64,000 nt of DNA, taken from the NCBI RefSeq assembly GCF_030412015.1, contig NZ_JASNRD010000005.1, positions 86,279 through 150,278 on the forward strand. The letters run 5' to 3'. Both the position numbers and the translations under genes were made by a program. Positions within the stretch are counted from its first letter, which is position 1, and every line of letters starts with the position of its first letter. Of the stretch, positions 26,432 through 39,324 are shown one piece after another. The DNA comes from Massilia sp. YIM B02763. Lineage in GTDB: Bacteria; Pseudomonadota; Gammaproteobacteria; Burkholderiales; Burkholderiaceae_D. The notes below the pieces were generated by a model. The model was not told the DNA's origin, searched no databases, and worked only from the letters and a program-made list of their open reading frames with translations.

Positions 26432-28196
26432 AGGCGGGCACCCAGGGCGCGCGTGTGGCGGCCGCAAAAGGCGTGGCGTTTTCCAAGAGTCCCGTGCTGG
26501 CCGTGCGCCTGCCGGACTGGCGTTCGCGCGTGGTCCTGTTCGCGCTGTTCGCCGCGTTCATCGCGCTGGCCGGCCGCGCGCTGTGGCTGCAGGGCGTGTC
26601 CGACCAGTTCCTGCAGAAGCAGGGCGAGAGCCGCTACATGCGCACGCAGGAACTGCCGGCCACGCGCGGCAAGATCTTCGACCGCAACGGCATCGTGCTG
26701 GCCTCCTCGCTGCCCGTCAAGTCGGTCTCGGCCTTCACCGACGAGATCAAGGGCACCGACCCGCAGAAGCTGCGCCAGCTGGCCACGCTGCTCGACCTGC
26801 CGGAAGCGGACCTGCTCAAGAAGCTGGATTCCGACCGCAGCTACGTCTACCTGAAGCGCCAGGTCGAGATGGACACCGTCGCCAAGATCGAGAAGCTGGG
26901 CATCGACGGCATCGACACGCGCAAGGAATACAAGCGCTTCTACCCGCAAGGCGAGGTGATGGCGCACATGGTCGGCTTCACCAACGTCGAGGACGTCGGC
27001 CAGGAAGCGATGGAACTGGCGCAGCAGAAGTCGCTCGTCGGCCAGCCGGGCAGCCGCCGCGTGATCCGCGACCGCCTTGGCCACATCGTCGAGGACGTGG
27101 GCATGTCGCGCGAGCCGCACGACGGCAAGGACCTGATCCTGTCGGTCGACAGCAAGCTGCAGTACATCGCCCTGAACAGCATCAAGGACGCCGTCGAGAA
27201 GTTCCACGCCAAGGCCGGCGCCGCCGTCGTGATCGACGTGCACACGGGCGAAGTGCTGGCACTGGCCAACTACCCGACCTACAACCCGAACGACCGCTCG
27301 CGCCTGACCGGCGAGCAGCTGCGCAACCGCGTCATCACCGACCTGTTCGAGCCGGGTTCGACCCTGAAGCCCTTCACCGTGGCGCTGGCGCTGGACAAGG
27401 GCCTGATCAAGCCGAGCACCCTGTTCGACACGGGCAACGGCCGCTACCTGACCGGCGGCCACGTGATCCGCGACACGCACCCGCACGGCGTCATCGACGT
27501 CGGCACCATCATCCAGAAGTCCTCGAACATCGGTACCACCAAGATCTCCGAGATGCTGACGGCCCAGGAGATGTGGGAGATGTTCACCAAGGTCGGCTTC
27601 GGCCAGGCGCCGCGCTACGGCTTCCCCGGCGCGGCGGCGGGCCGCGTGCGCCCCTATAAATCCTGGCGCACGGTGGCCAAGGCCAACATGTCGTTCGGCC
27701 AGGGCATCTCGATGTCGCTGCTGCAGCTGGCGCACGCCTGGCTGATCTTCGCGCGCAACGGCGACATCATCCCGCTGTCGTTCCAGAAGCTGTCCGAGCC
27801 GCCCGCCGGCCAGCAGATCATCTCGCCGAAGACGGCCGCGCAGATGCGCACGATGGTCGAATCCGTGGTCGGCCCGGGCGGTACGGCCTCGCTGGCCCAG
27901 GTGGCCGGCTACCGCGTCGGCGGCAAGACCGGTACCGCGCAGAAGGTCGTCGACGGCCGCTATTCGCAGACCCACTATGTCGGCAACTTCGTGGGCATCG
28001 CGCCGATGTCGAACCCGCGCTTCGTGATCGCCGTGATGATCGACGACCCGACCGGACCGCTGCACACGGGCGGCAGCGTGGCGGCGCCGACGGCCGCGGT
28101 GCTGGCGGCCAATGCGCTGCGGGCGGCCAACGTGCCGCCCGACTCGAAGATCACCGACATCATCATCCCCGAACATCCACTCGAGGAGAGCAATTG

Positions 28197-28197
<1 letters not shown>
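26428..28197 (+). CDS. ftsI: Septal peptidoglycan transpeptidase FtsI (PBP3)
   Basis: 589-residue class B penicillin-binding protein cross-linking septal peptidoglycan. One membrane anchor at about residues 35-52, a pedestal domain with RGKIFDRNGIVLASS, and the transpeptidase domain with the active serine S311 in GSTLKPF, S365-S-N and K500-TGT. Length is normal. Starts inside the ftsL stop and overlaps murE by 1 nt. Confidence 0.97.
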
Positions 28198-29749
<1,552 letters not shown>

Positions 29750-29750
<1 letters not shown>

Positions 29751-31123
29751 TGATCCGGGGTTCGCTCGAACAAGTCGCCGCGGCGATGGATGGCGCGCAG
29801 GTGACGCGCGATGCCTATTTCCAGGGCGTGTTCACCGACAGCCGCAACGTCGTGCCGGGCGCGCTGTTCGTCGCCCTGCGCGGCGAGACCTTCGATGCCC
29901 ACGACTTCCTCGGCCAGTTGCCCGGCCAGGCGGTGGCCGCCGTCGTGGTCGAGCGCCTACCTGAGCACTATCCGCTGCCGGCCATCGTCGTGCCGGACAC
30001 GCTGGCCGCGCTGGGCCGCATCGGCCGCTTCTGGCGCGACCGCTTCGCCATTCCCGTCATCGGCGTCACCGGCAGCAACGGCAAGACGACGGTCAAGGAA
30101 ATGATCGCCGCAATCCTCGGCGCCGCCTTCGGCGAGCCTGCGCGCCTGGCCACGCAGGGCAATCTGAACAACGAGATCGGCGTGCCGCTGACCGTCGTGC
30201 GCCTGACCGACGCGCACCGCGCCGCCGTCGTCGAACTGGGCATGAACCATCCCGGCGAGATCGCGCGCCTGGCCGCCATCGCCGCGCCCACCGTCGCCCT
30301 CGTCAACAACGCCCAGCGCGAGCACCAGGAATTCATGCACACCGTGGAAGCGGTGGCGCGCGAGAACGGCTCCGTGCTGGCCGCGCTGCCGGACGACGGC
30401 ACGGCCGTGTTCCCGGGCGACGACGAGTACACGCCGATCTGGCGCGAGCTGGCCGGCGCGCGCAAGACGCTGACGTTCGGCCTGGACGATACCTGCGACG
30501 TGCGCGCGACGTACGTGAACACGGGCTTCGGCAGCGACCTTTCGGTACGCACGCCGGCCGGCCAGTTCACCATCAAGCTGGCCGCCGCCGGCGCGCACAA
30601 CGTGCGCAACGCGCTCGCGTCGATCGCCTGCGCCCTGGGCGCCGGCATCGAGATCCACGCGATCGTGGCCGGCCTGGAAGCCTTCGCCCCCGTCAGCGGC
30701 CGCCTGCAGCGCAAGCAGGCCGTCAATGGCGCCACCGTCATCGACGACACCTACAACGCCAATCCGGATTCCGTGCGCGCCGCCATCGACGTGCTGGCCG
30801 CCTATCCGTCGCCGCGCATCCTGGTGCTGGGCGACATGGGCGAGGTGGGCACGCAGGGACCCGAGTTTCACCAGGAAATCGGCGCCTATGCCCGGCAGAA
30901 GGGCATCGACGCCGTGCTCGCGACCGGCGAACTGGCCCGCCACATGGCCGGATCGGGAGCGCAACACTACGAGCAGTTCGACGAATTATTGGCAGCACTG
31001 GATCAAACACTGGGCAGCAAATCTGACGCAACTGTGTTGGTGAAGGGCTCGCGCTTCATGAAGATGGAGCGCGTGGTCCGTCACCTGACCGCATCAACCA
31101 ACACTGGCAAGGAAGCCCACTAA
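29750..31123 (+). CDS. murF: UDP-MurNAc-tripeptide:D-alanyl-D-alanine ligase MurF
   Basis: 457-residue cytoplasmic ligase that completes the pentapeptide with D-Ala-D-Ala made by the Ddl encoded later in the cluster. ATG 29750 shares its A with the murE stop. ATP loop [14 protein letters not shown] at about residues 103-116, [10 protein letters not shown] and the C-terminal domain beginning [12 protein letters not shown]. Length and motif spacing are standard. Confidence 0.96.
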
Positions 31124-31127
31124 GACT

Positions 31128-32297
31128 ATGCTGCTTTGGCTCGCACAATATTTTCAGGACTATATCGGTCCGCTGCGGATCTTCAACTTCATCACCTTCC
31201 GGGCGGTGTTCGCGACCATTACCGCGATCACCATCGGCCTGCTGTGCGGCCCGGCCGTGATCCGCAAGCTGACCGAGATGAAGGTCGGCCAGGCGGTGCG
31301 CACCTACGGCCCGCAGACCCACCTGCAAAAGCACGGCACCCCCACCATGGGCGGCGTGCTGATCCTGATTTCGATCGCGATCTCGACGCTGCTGTGGTGC
31401 GACCTGTCGAACCGCCTGATCTGGCCGGTGCTGGTCGTCACGCTGGGCTTCGGCGCCATCGGCTGGGTCGACGACTACCGCAAGGTGGTCTACAAGGATC
31501 CGGAAGGCATGCGCTCGGGCGAGAAGTATTTCTGGATGTCGCTGATCGGCGTCGCGTCCTCGCTGTACCTGGCATTCTCCGTCTCGGCCGCCACGCCGTG
31601 GGAAGTATGGAAGCTGTTCCTGGCCTGGGTGCAGTCGGGCTTCGCGATGGAGCTGCCGCCCAAGTCCGACCTGATCGTCCCGTTCTTCAAGACCATCAGC
31701 TATCCGCTGGGCGTGTGGGGCTTCATCGCGCTGACGTATTGCGTGATCGTCGGTTCCTCGAACGCCGTCAACTTCACCGACGGCCTCGATGGCCTGGCCA
31801 TCATGCCGACCGTGATGGTGGGCGGCGCGCTGGGCCTGTTCGCCTACCTGACCGGTAACGCGACCTACTCGAAATACCTGTTCATCCCGCACATCCCTGG
31901 CGCGGGCGAACTGCTGATCTTCTGCGGCGCGATGGCCGGCGCGGGCCTGGCCTTCCTCTGGTATAACGCGCACCCGGCGCAGATGTTCATGGGCGACGTG
32001 GGCGCGCTGGCGCTGGGCGGCGCGCTCGGCACCATCGCCGTCATCGTGCGCCAGGAGATCGTGCTGTTCATCATGGGCGGCGTATTCGTGGCCGAGACCC
32101 TGTCCGTGATCATCCAGGTCAGCTGGTTCAAGTACACCAAGAAACGCTACGGCGCCGGGCGCCGCGTATTCCTGATGGCGCCGCTGCACCACCATTTCGA
32201 ACAGAAGGGCTGGAAGGAAACCAAGGTCGTGGTGCGGTTCTGGATCGTCACCATCATCCTGGTCCTGATCGGCATCTCCACCCTCAAACTGCGCTGA
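31128..32297 (+). CDS. mraY: Phospho-MurNAc-pentapeptide translocase MraY
   Basis: 389-residue inner-membrane enzyme making lipid I from UDP-MurNAc-pentapeptide and undecaprenyl phosphate. About ten membrane helices. Conserved cytoplasmic motifs: GTPTMGG near residue 70, [21 protein letters not shown], and [12 protein letters not shown] near residue 350, with the catalytic Asp cluster and HHH motif intact. ATG 31128 is 5 nt after the murF stop. Confidence 0.97.
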   Translation: MLLWLAQYFQDYIGPLRIFNFITFRAVFATITAITIGLLCGPAVIRKLTEMKVGQAVRTYGPQTHLQKHGTPTMGGVLILISIAISTLLWCDLSNRLIWPVLVVTLGFGAIGWVDDYRKVVYKDPEGMRSGEKYFWMSLIGVASSLYLAFSVSAATPWEVWKLFLAWVQSGFAMELPPKSDLIVPFFKTISYPLGVWGFIALTYCVIVGSSNAVNFTDGLDGLAIMPTVMVGGALGLFAYLTGNATYSKYLFIPHIPGAGELLIFCGAMAGAGLAFLWYNAHPAQMFMGDVGALALGGALGTIAVIVRQEIVLFIMGGVFVAETLSVIIQVSWFKYTKKRYGAGRRVFLMAPLHHHFEQKGWKETKVVVRFWIVTIILVLIGISTLKLR

Positions 32298-32308
32298 CGC
32301 GAACGACG

Positions 32309-33805
32309 ATGAACTACGACGGCAACACCGCACTGGTACTCGGACTCGGCGAATCGGGCCTCGCGATGGCGCAGTGGCTCGCGCGCTGCGGCGCGCGCGT
32401 GCGCGTGGCCGACACGCGCGCCGAACCGGCACGCCTGCCCGCCTTGCGCGCCGCCGTGCCGGACGCCGAATTCGTCGCCGGTCCGTTCGATGCATCGCTC
32501 GTCGACGGCGTCGACTTCGTGGCCGTCAGCCCGGGCCTGGCGCCGGGGCGCGAGCTGGCCGACGTCAACCCTGCCGCGGCGGCGCGCAATATCCCCGTGT
32601 GGGGCGAGATCGAGCTGTTCGCCCAGGCGCTGGCCGCATTGAAGGCCGAGCAGGGTTACGCGCCGAAAGTCATCGCCATCACGGGCACGAACGGCAAGAC
32701 CACCGTCACGAGCCTGACCGGTTTGCTGTGCCGCCGCGCCGGCCTCACGACGCGCGTTGCCGGCAACATCAGCCCGGCGGCGCTGGACGTGCTGCGCGAA
32801 ACGATCGATGCAAACGATTTACCGCAAGCCTGGGTGCTGGAACTGTCCAGCTTCCAGCTGCACACCACGTTCAGCCTGGACGCCGACGCGGCCACGGTGC
32901 TGAACCTGACCCAGGACCACCTCGACTGGCACGGCAGCATGGCTGCCTACGCCGCCGACAAGGCACGCATCTTCGGCGCCCATACGGTGCGGGTGCTGAA
33001 CCGCGACGATGCGCTGGTGATGGGCATGGCCGCGCCGGACGCGCAAGTGACGACCTTCGGCACGGGCGAACCCGATGCGCCGGGCAGCTTCGGCCTCGTG
33101 GGCGAACGGGGCGTGCTGTGGCTGGCCAATGCGAATCCGGCGGAAGAGCCGGAAAAGAAGCGTAAAAAGAACGACGCCGCGGAGCCGGTCGAGCTGTTCG
33201 TGAACCGCCTGATGCCGGCCGATGCGCTGCGCATCCTCGGCCTGCACAATGCCTCCAACGCGCTGGCCGCGCTGGCGCTGTGCCGCGCCGTGGGCCTGCC
33301 GCTGGCGCCGCTGCTGCACGGCCTGCGCGACTACCAGGGCGAGCCGCACCGCGTCGAACTGGTGGCGAGCATCGACGGGGTCGAGTACTACGACGATTCC
33401 AAGGGCACCAACGTCGGCGCCACCGTGGCCGCGCTGGAAGGCCTCGGCAAGACCTTCGGCGAAAGCGGCCGCCAGATCCTCCTGATCGCCGGCGGCGACG
33501 GCAAGGGCCAGGACTTCAGTCCCCTGGCCGCACCGTGCTCGCGTTACGTGAAGGCCGTGCTGCTGATCGGCCGCGACGCGCCGGCGATCCGCGCCGCCAT
33601 CGAACCGACCGGCGTGCCGTGCTTCGACCTGGCCGATTTGCCGCAGGCCGTGCGCCGCGGCGCCGGCCTTGCGAAGAGCGGCGACGTCGTGTTGCTGTCG
33701 CCCGCCTGCGCCAGCCTGGACATGTTCACCAACTATGCCCACCGCGCCCAGGTGTTCGTCGACGCCGTGCGCGAGATCGCACTCGAGAAGGGACAGGAGA
33801 TCTGA
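32309..33805 (+). CDS. murD: UDP-MurNAc-L-alanine:D-glutamate ligase MurD
   Basis: 498-residue ligase adding D-Glu, the second stem residue. N-terminal nucleotide-binding domain ([16 protein letters not shown]), ATP loop ITGTNGKTT at about residues 124-132, LELSSFQL, and the C-terminal domain with YYDDSKGTN. It is longer than the ~440-residue E. coli enzyme. Part of the excess is a lysine-rich insert ([15 protein letters not shown]) near residues 279-293. Overlaps ftsW by 1 nt. Confidence 0.96.
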   Translation: MNYDGNTALVLGLGESGLAMAQWLARCGARVRVADTRAEPARLPALRAAVPDAEFVAGPFDASLVDGVDFVAVSPGLAPGRELADVNPAAAARNIPVWGEIELFAQALAALKAEQGYAPKVIAITGTNGKTTVTSLTGLLCRRAGLTTRVAGNISPAALDVLRETIDANDLPQAWVLELSSFQLHTTFSLDADAATVLNLTQDHLDWHGSMAAYAADKARIFGAHTVRVLNRDDALVMGMAAPDAQVTTFGTGEPDAPGSFGLVGERGVLWLANANPAEEPEKKRKKNDAAEPVELFVNRLMPADALRILGLHNASNALAALALCRAVGLPLAPLLHGLRDYQGEPHRVELVASIDGVEYYDDSKGTNVGATVAALEGLGKTFGESGRQILLIAGGDGKGQDFSPLAAPCSRYVKAVLLIGRDAPAIRAAIEPTGVPCFDLADLPQAVRRGAGLAKSGDVVLLSPACASLDMFTNYAHRAQVFVDAVREIALEKGQEI

Positions 33806-35022
33806 TGGGCTTCCAGATTCCCTTCAAGTTCGGCGGCAGCGCGAGCGAGGCGACCATCGCCGAACGCGCGCGGCCGTCGCGCATGATGGAATACGACCAG
33901 CCGCTCGTCTGGGTCGTGCTGCTGCTGATGCTGTTCGGGATGGTGATGGTGTATTCGGCGTCGATCGCGCTGCCGGACTCGCCCAAGTTCGCCTACCTGG
34001 CCGGCAAGAACAATTATTTCCTGCTGCGCCAGGGCCTGTTCATCGCCATCTCGATCGTCGCGGCCGTATTCACCTTCCGCATTCCCGTGGCCACGTGGCA
34101 GCGCTTCGCGCCCATGATGTTCGTGGCCACGCTCGTGCTGCTGGCCCTGGTGCTGGTGCCGGGCGTCGGCACCTCGGTCAACGGCGCGCGGCGCTGGCTG
34201 TCGCTGAAGGTCTTCAACCTGCAGCCGTCCGAGATCATGAAGGTCGTCGCCGTGCTGTACGCGGCCGACTTCACCGTGCGCAAGCAGCAGTACATGCACA
34301 AGCTGACCAAGGGCTTCATGCCGATGGCCGTCGCCATGGGCGTCGTCGGCGCCCTGCTGATGCTGGAGCCCGACCTGGGCGCCTTCGGCGTGATCGTCTG
34401 CATCTCGATGGGCATCCTGTTCCTGGGCGGCTTCAACATGATCTGGTTCGGCGGCATCGGCGCCATCCTCGTGCTGGTGTTCTCGACCATCATCGCGCTG
34501 TCGCCGTTCCGCCGCGCGCGCATGTTCGCGTACATGAACCCGTGGGAAGAGGGCAATGCGCTGGACAAGGCCTACCAGCTGACGCACTCGCTGATCGCCT
34601 TCGGCCGCGGCGAGATCTTCGGCGTGGGCCTGGGCGGCAGCGTGGAAAAGCTGCACTACCTGCCGGAAGCGCATACCGACTTCATCATGGCCGTGATCGG
34701 TGAGGAGCTGGGCCTGGTCGGCGTGCTCGTCGTGATCGGCCTGTTCTACTGGCTCGTGAAACGCGCCTTCGACATCGGCCGCCAGGCCATCGCCCTGGAA
34801 CAGCACTTCGCGGGCCTGGCCGCGAAGGGCATCGGCATCTGGCTGGGCGTGCAGGTGTTCATCAATATGGGCGTGAACCTGGGCCTGCTGCCGACCAAGG
34901 GCCTGACCCTGCCCTTGATGAGCTACGGCGGCTCGGGCGTGCTGTTCAACTGCGTCGGCCTGGCGATCCTGCTGCGCATCGATTATGAAAACCGCGTGCG
35001 CATGCGCGGAGGACGCCAATGA
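33805..35022 (+). CDS. ftsW: Septal peptidoglycan glycosyltransferase FtsW
   Basis: 405-residue SEDS-family polymerase of lipid II, partner of FtsI. About ten membrane helices after a cytoplasmic head of ~35 residues. SEDS features: [10 protein letters not shown] in the first helix, [19 protein letters not shown], a large periplasmic loop with [20 protein letters not shown] carrying the catalytic Asp, and the C-terminal [13 protein letters not shown] 33805 follows GGAGAT; overlaps murG by 4 nt. Confidence 0.96.
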   Translation: MGFQIPFKFGGSASEATIAERARPSRMMEYDQPLVWVVLLLMLFGMVMVYSASIALPDSPKFAYLAGKNNYFLLRQGLFIAISIVAAVFTFRIPVATWQRFAPMMFVATLVLLALVLVPGVGTSVNGARRWLSLKVFNLQPSEIMKVVAVLYAADFTVRKQQYMHKLTKGFMPMAVAMGVVGALLMLEPDLGAFGVIVCISMGILFLGGFNMIWFGGIGAILVLVFSTIIALSPFRRARMFAYMNPWEEGNALDKAYQLTHSLIAFGRGEIFGVGLGGSVEKLHYLPEAHTDFIMAVIGEELGLVGVLVVIGLFYWLVKRAFDIGRQAIALEQHFAGLAAKGIGIWLGVQVFINMGVNLGLLPTKGLTLPLMSYGGSGVLFNCVGLAILLRIDYENRVRMRGGRQ

Positions 35023-36107
35023 ACAAGAAAAAACTCATGATCATGGCCGCCGGCACCGGCGGCCACATCTTCCCCGGCATCGCGATCGCGCAGGAAATGC
35101 AGTCGCGTGGCTGGGACGTGTCCTGGCTGGGCACGGCGCACGGCATGGAAGGCGACATCGTGCCGAAGCACGGCATCCCGATGGACCGCATCGACTTCGC
35201 CGGCATGCGCGGCAAGGGCCTGGGCCACACGGTGCGCGGCGCGTTCAAGCTGCTGGCCAGCTTCGGCGCCGTGCGCAAGTTTCTCGCCGCGAGGAAGCCC
35301 GACGTCGTGCTGGGCATGGGCGGCTACGTGACGGTGCCGGGCGGCCTGATGGCCCGTTCGCGCGACCTGCCGCTGGCGCTCGTGAATGCCGACGCCGCGC
35401 TGCTGCTGTCGAACAAGACCCTCACGCCGCTGGCGGACCGCGTGCTGTTCGGCTTCCCGGCGGATTTCGGCAAGGCGGCAGACAAGGCGGTCGTCACCGG
35501 CAACCCCGTGCGCAAGGAAATCCTCGAGATGCTGGCGCCGGGGCGCCGCTTCGCCAACCGCACCGGCCCCTTGAACGTGCTCGTGGTGGGCGGCAGCCTG
35601 GGCGCCAAGGTGCTGAACGACAGCGTGCCGGCGGCCCTCGCGATGATCCCGGAAGGCTTGCGCCCCGTGGTGACGCACCAGTCGGGCAAGAAGAACATCG
35701 ATGCGCTGCGCGCCGCGTATGTGCAGGCGGGCGTGCAGGCGAACGTGGTCGACTTTATCGACGACATGGCGGCCGAGTACGCGAACGCCGACCTGGTGAT
35801 CTGCCGCGCCGGCGCCATTACGGTGTCCGAGCTGACGGCGGCCGGCGTGGCCAGCGTGCTCGTGCCTTTCGTGGCCAGCACCACGAGCCACCAGCGCGAC
35901 AACGCGATCTGGATGGACAAGCAGAAGGCGGCCGTGCACCTGCCGCAGGGAGAATTGACGCCGCAGCGCCTGGCGCAGCTGCTGCAGGTCACCAGCCGCG
36001 ACGACTGCCTGGCGATGGCCGAGGCGGCGCAGGCGGTGGGGCGGCGCGACGCCAACAAGGCGATCGCGGAAGTATTGGAACAACTGGCGGCGAAGAAGCG
36101 CACATGA
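35019..36107 (+). CDS. murG: Lipid II synthase MurG (GlcNAc transferase)
   Basis: 362-residue peripheral inner-membrane GT28 enzyme adding GlcNAc to lipid I. N-terminal membrane-binding loop [37 protein letters not shown], and the C-terminal UDP-GlcNAc site with [25 protein letters not shown] and ATTSHQ-type SHQRDNA. Overlaps both ftsW and murC by 4 nt. Length is normal. Confidence 0.97.
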   Translation: MNKKKLMIMAAGTGGHIFPGIAIAQEMQSRGWDVSWLGTAHGMEGDIVPKHGIPMDRIDFAGMRGKGLGHTVRGAFKLLASFGAVRKFLAARKPDVVLGMGGYVTVPGGLMARSRDLPLALVNADAALLLSNKTLTPLADRVLFGFPADFGKAADKAVVTGNPVRKEILEMLAPGRRFANRTGPLNVLVVGGSLGAKVLNDSVPAALAMIPEGLRPVVTHQSGKKNIDALRAAYVQAGVQANVVDFIDDMAAEYANADLVICRAGAITVSELTAAGVASVLVPFVASTTSHQRDNAIWMDKQKAAVHLPQGELTPQRLAQLLQVTSRDDCLAMAEAAQAVGRRDANKAIAEVLEQLAAKKRT

Positions 36108-37501
36108 AACACAAGATCAAGCATATCCATTTCGTCGGCATCGGCGGCAGCGGCATGAGCGGCATCGCCGAGGTGCTGCTCAACCTCGGCTACAAGGTGT
36201 CGGGGTCGGACCTGACGGCGAACGCGGCCAGCCAGCGCCTGCAGGAACTGGGCGCCCATGTCATGATCGGCCACGCGGCCGAGCACATCGAGGGTGCAGA
36301 CGCCGTCGTCACGTCGACCGCCGTCGCTGCCACGAACCCGGAAGTGGTGGCCGCGCGCGCCGCCAAGGTGCCCGTGGTGCCGCGCGCGATCATGCTGGCC
36401 GAACTGATGCGCCTGAAGCGCGGCATCGCCATCGCCGGCACCCACGGCAAGACCACCACCACGAGCCTGGTCGCTTCCGTGCTCGCGCAGGGCGGCCTGG
36501 ACCCTACCTTCGTGATCGGCGGACGCCTGAACAGCGCGGGCGCCAACGCCAAGCTGGGCACGGGCGAATACATCGTGGCCGAGGCCGACGAGTCGGACGC
36601 CTCGTTCCTGAACCTGTCGCCGATGATCGAGGTGATCACCAACATCGACGCCGACCACATGGATACCTACGAGCACGACTTCGAGAAGCTGAAGTCGGCG
36701 TTCGTCCACTTCACCCAGCGCCTGCCGTTCTACGGCCGCGTCATGATGTGCATCGACGACGCCACCGTGCGCGAGATCCTGCCGCGCGTGACCAAGCCGG
36801 TGACGACCTACGGCTTCTCCGAGGACGCCGAGGTGCGCGCCGTGCGCGCCCATGCCGTGGGCGTGCAGATGCACTTCACGGTGCGCCAGGAAGGCTACCC
36901 GGACACCGACTTCGTGCTGAACCAGCCGGGCATGCACAACGTGCTGAACGCCTGCTCGGCGATCGCCATCGCGCGCGAGATCGGCATCCCGGACGACGCC
37001 ACCGCGCAAGGCCTGGCCGAGTTCCGCGGCGTGGGCCGCCGCTTCACCCGCTGGGGCGAGGTCGAATTGCCGGACGGCGGCAGCTTCACCCTGGTCGACG
37101 ACTACGGCCACCACCCGGTCGAGGCCCAGGTGACGCTGGCCGCGGCGCGCGCAGCGTACCCGGGCCGCCGCCTCGTGCTGGCCTTCCAGCCGCACCGCTA
37201 TACCCGCACGCGCGACCTGTTCGAGGACTTCGTGAAAGTCCTGGCGGCGCCCGACGTGCTGCTGCTGGCCGAGGTGTACGCGGCCGGCGAGACGCCGATC
37301 GTGGCCGCCGACGGCCGCGCCCTGGCGCGCGCGCTGCGCGCCGGCAGCCAGATCGAACCGGTGTTCGTGGAAGCCATCGCCGACATGCCGGCCACGATCC
37401 TGAAGGTGGCGCGCGACGGCGACGTCGTGCTGATCATGGGCGCCGGCTCGATCGGCGGCGTTCCCCAACAACTGACTGCGAATCAAAAGGTGGCATCGTG
37501 A
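36104..37501 (+). CDS. murC: UDP-MurNAc:L-alanine ligase MurC
   Basis: 465-residue cytoplasmic ligase starting stem peptide synthesis. N-terminal [22 protein letters not shown] loop [12 protein letters not shown] at about residues 111-122, [10 protein letters not shown], and DDYGHHPVE in the C-terminal domain. ATG 36104 overlaps the murG stop by 4 nt and its own stop overlaps the ddl GTG. Confidence 0.97.
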   Translation: MKHKIKHIHFVGIGGSGMSGIAEVLLNLGYKVSGSDLTANAASQRLQELGAHVMIGHAAEHIEGADAVVTSTAVAATNPEVVAARAAKVPVVPRAIMLAELMRLKRGIAIAGTHGKTTTTSLVASVLAQGGLDPTFVIGGRLNSAGANAKLGTGEYIVAEADESDASFLNLSPMIEVITNIDADHMDTYEHDFEKLKSAFVHFTQRLPFYGRVMMCIDDATVREILPRVTKPVTTYGFSEDAEVRAVRAHAVGVQMHFTVRQEGYPDTDFVLNQPGMHNVLNACSAIAIAREIGIPDDATAQGLAEFRGVGRRFTRWGEVELPDGGSFTLVDDYGHHPVEAQVTLAAARAAYPGRRLVLAFQPHRYTRTRDLFEDFVKVLAAPDVLLLAEVYAAGETPIVAADGRALARALRAGSQIEPVFVEAIADMPATILKVARDGDVVLIMGAGSIGGVPQQLTANQKVAS

Positions 37502-38472
37502 GCGCCAATACTCCTATCGACATCAAGGCGCTGGGCAAGGTCGGCGTCCTGTTCGGCGGCCGCTCCGCCGAGCGTGAAATCTCCCTGATCTCCGGCAACG
37601 GCGTGCTGCAGGCCTTGAAGAGCAAGGGCGTGGACGCCCACGCCTTCGATCCGGCCGAGCGTTCGCTGGCCGAGCTGGCCGCGGAACAATTCGACCGCGT
37701 GTTCATCGCGCTGCACGGCCGCTATGGCGAGGACGGCAGCCTGCAGGGCGCGCTCGAACAGCTGGGCATTCCCTACACGGGCAGCGGCGTGATGGCGTCG
37801 TCCGTGGGCATGGACAAGATCACCACCAAGATCGTCTGGCTGGCGCACGGCGTGCCGACCCCGAAATACGCGGTCATCGGCGACAACGCCGACCTGGACA
37901 AGGTGGTGGCGGAATTGGGCCTGCCGTTGATCGTCAAGCCGCCGCTCGAAGGGTCCACCATCGGCATCACCAAGGTCACGCGCGCGGAAGAGTTCAAGGC
38001 CGCGGTCGACCTGGCGCGCACCTACGACAAGGTGGTGCTGGCCGAGCAGTTCATCCAGGGCCGCGAATTCTCGGTGCCGGTGCTGGGCGCCGGCGCCGGC
38101 GCGCGCGCGCTGCCGATCATCGAGATCGTCGCCCCGGAAGGCAACTACGACTACCAGAACAAGTACTTCAAGGACGACACCAAGTACTACTGCCCGGCGC
38201 CGCTGGACGAGCAGACGACCAGGACGATCCAGGCCCACGTGGAGAACGCCTACCGCGCGCTCGGCTGCGAGGGCTGGGGCCGCATCGACGTGCTGCTGCG
38301 CGCCTCCGACAACACCCCGTTCCTGCTCGAGGTGAACACCTCGCCCGGCATGACCAGCCACTCGCTGGTGCCGATGGCGGCGCGTGCCGAGGGCACGAGC
38401 TACGAAGACCTGTGCGTGCAGATCCTGGCCTCGGCCAGCCTGAAGCTCGGCCAGGCCAAGGACCAGAAGTAA
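37498..38472 (+). CDS. ddl: D-alanine:D-alanine ligase
   Basis: 324-residue ATP-grasp enzyme making the D-Ala-D-Ala used by MurF. GTG start at 37498 overlapping the murC stop, with an upstream AAAAGGTGG acting as ribosome site. Motifs: [47 protein letters not shown] and the C-terminal [14 protein letters not shown]. In E. coli nomenclature this position corresponds to ddlB. Confidence 0.96.
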   Translation: MSANTPIDIKALGKVGVLFGGRSAEREISLISGNGVLQALKSKGVDAHAFDPAERSLAELAAEQFDRVFIALHGRYGEDGSLQGALEQLGIPYTGSGVMASSVGMDKITTKIVWLAHGVPTPKYAVIGDNADLDKVVAELGLPLIVKPPLEGSTIGITKVTRAEEFKAAVDLARTYDKVVLAEQFIQGREFSVPVLGAGAGARALPIIEIVAPEGNYDYQNKYFKDDTKYYCPAPLDEQTTRTIQAHVENAYRALGCEGWGRIDVLLRASDNTPFLLEVNTSPGMTSHSLVPMAARAEGTSYEDLCVQILASASLKLGQAKDQK

Positions 38473-38487
38473 AGGAAAGAGAAGCAG

Positions 38488-39306
38488 ATGTGGCATGACG
38501 TGCGAGCCCTGAACGCAAGCGCCAGCGCCCTGACGGCGCTGGTGGTGCTCGCCTGTACGGCATCGGGCGCGTGGTGGCTGTCGCAGCGCCCGATGTTCAC
38601 GCTGCGCGCCGTGCGCGTGGAAAGCATGTACGGGCTGGACCTGCAGCACGTGAACGAACTGACGGTGCGCAACGGCGTGCTGGGGAAGATCCGCGGGAAC
38701 TTCTTCACCACCGACCTGGAACAGGTGCGCACCACGTTCGAGGCGGTGCCGTGGGTGCGCAAGGCAACCGTGCGCCGCGAATGGCCGAACCAGCTGATCG
38801 TGGCCGTCGAGGAGCACGAGGCGCTCGGTACCTGGGGCGAGGATGGACGCCTGCTGTCGGTGAAGGGCGACGTGTTCACCGCCAACCTGGCCGAGGCCGA
38901 CGACGACCACGTGCTGCCCGCGTTCGAGGGGCCGCCGGGGAGCGAGAAGGAAGTGCTGGCGCGCTTCGCGCAGTTGCGCGGCTGGTTCGCGCCGATCCGC
39001 CTGGTGCCGGAGTCGATCAGCTTGTCGAACCGTTACGCCTGGACGGTCAAGCTGGACAACGGCATGAGCGTGGAACTGGGGCGCGAGCAGGACCGCAATA
39101 CCCTCAAGGGGCGCGTGCAGCGGCTGGTGAGCATCTATCCCCAGCTGGTGGCGCGCCTGGAGGAAGGACGCATCGACACGATCGACATGCGCTATCCGAA
39201 CGGACTGGCGCTGTCGTCGGCGGCACTGAACGTGCCGGCCGATGCGACCAAGCCGGTCAAGGCGGCAAAGAAAAAAACAAGTACCAAAACAACAAAACAA
39301 ATCTAA
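38488..39306 (+). CDS. ftsQ: Cell division protein FtsQ
   Basis: 272-residue bitopic divisome protein bridging FtsBL and the rest of the divisome. One membrane helix at about residues 12-33, then a periplasmic POTRA domain (FTLRAVRVESMYGLDLQHVN) and the beta domain (WVRKATVRREWPNQLIVAVE). The C-terminus is an unusually lysine-rich tail (KPVKAAKKKTSTKTTKQ). ATG 38488 follows an AGGAAAGAGAAG ribosome site. Confidence 0.95.
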   Translation: MWHDVRALNASASALTALVVLACTASGAWWLSQRPMFTLRAVRVESMYGLDLQHVNELTVRNGVLGKIRGNFFTTDLEQVRTTFEAVPWVRKATVRREWPNQLIVAVEEHEALGTWGEDGRLLSVKGDVFTANLAEADDDHVLPAFEGPPGSEKEVLARFAQLRGWFAPIRLVPESISLSNRYAWTVKLDNGMSVELGREQDRNTLKGRVQRLVSIYPQLVARLEEGRIDTIDMRYPNGLALSSAALNVPADATKPVKAAKKKTSTKTTKQI

Positions 39307-39324
39307 TCTAGCAGGCGACAGCAA

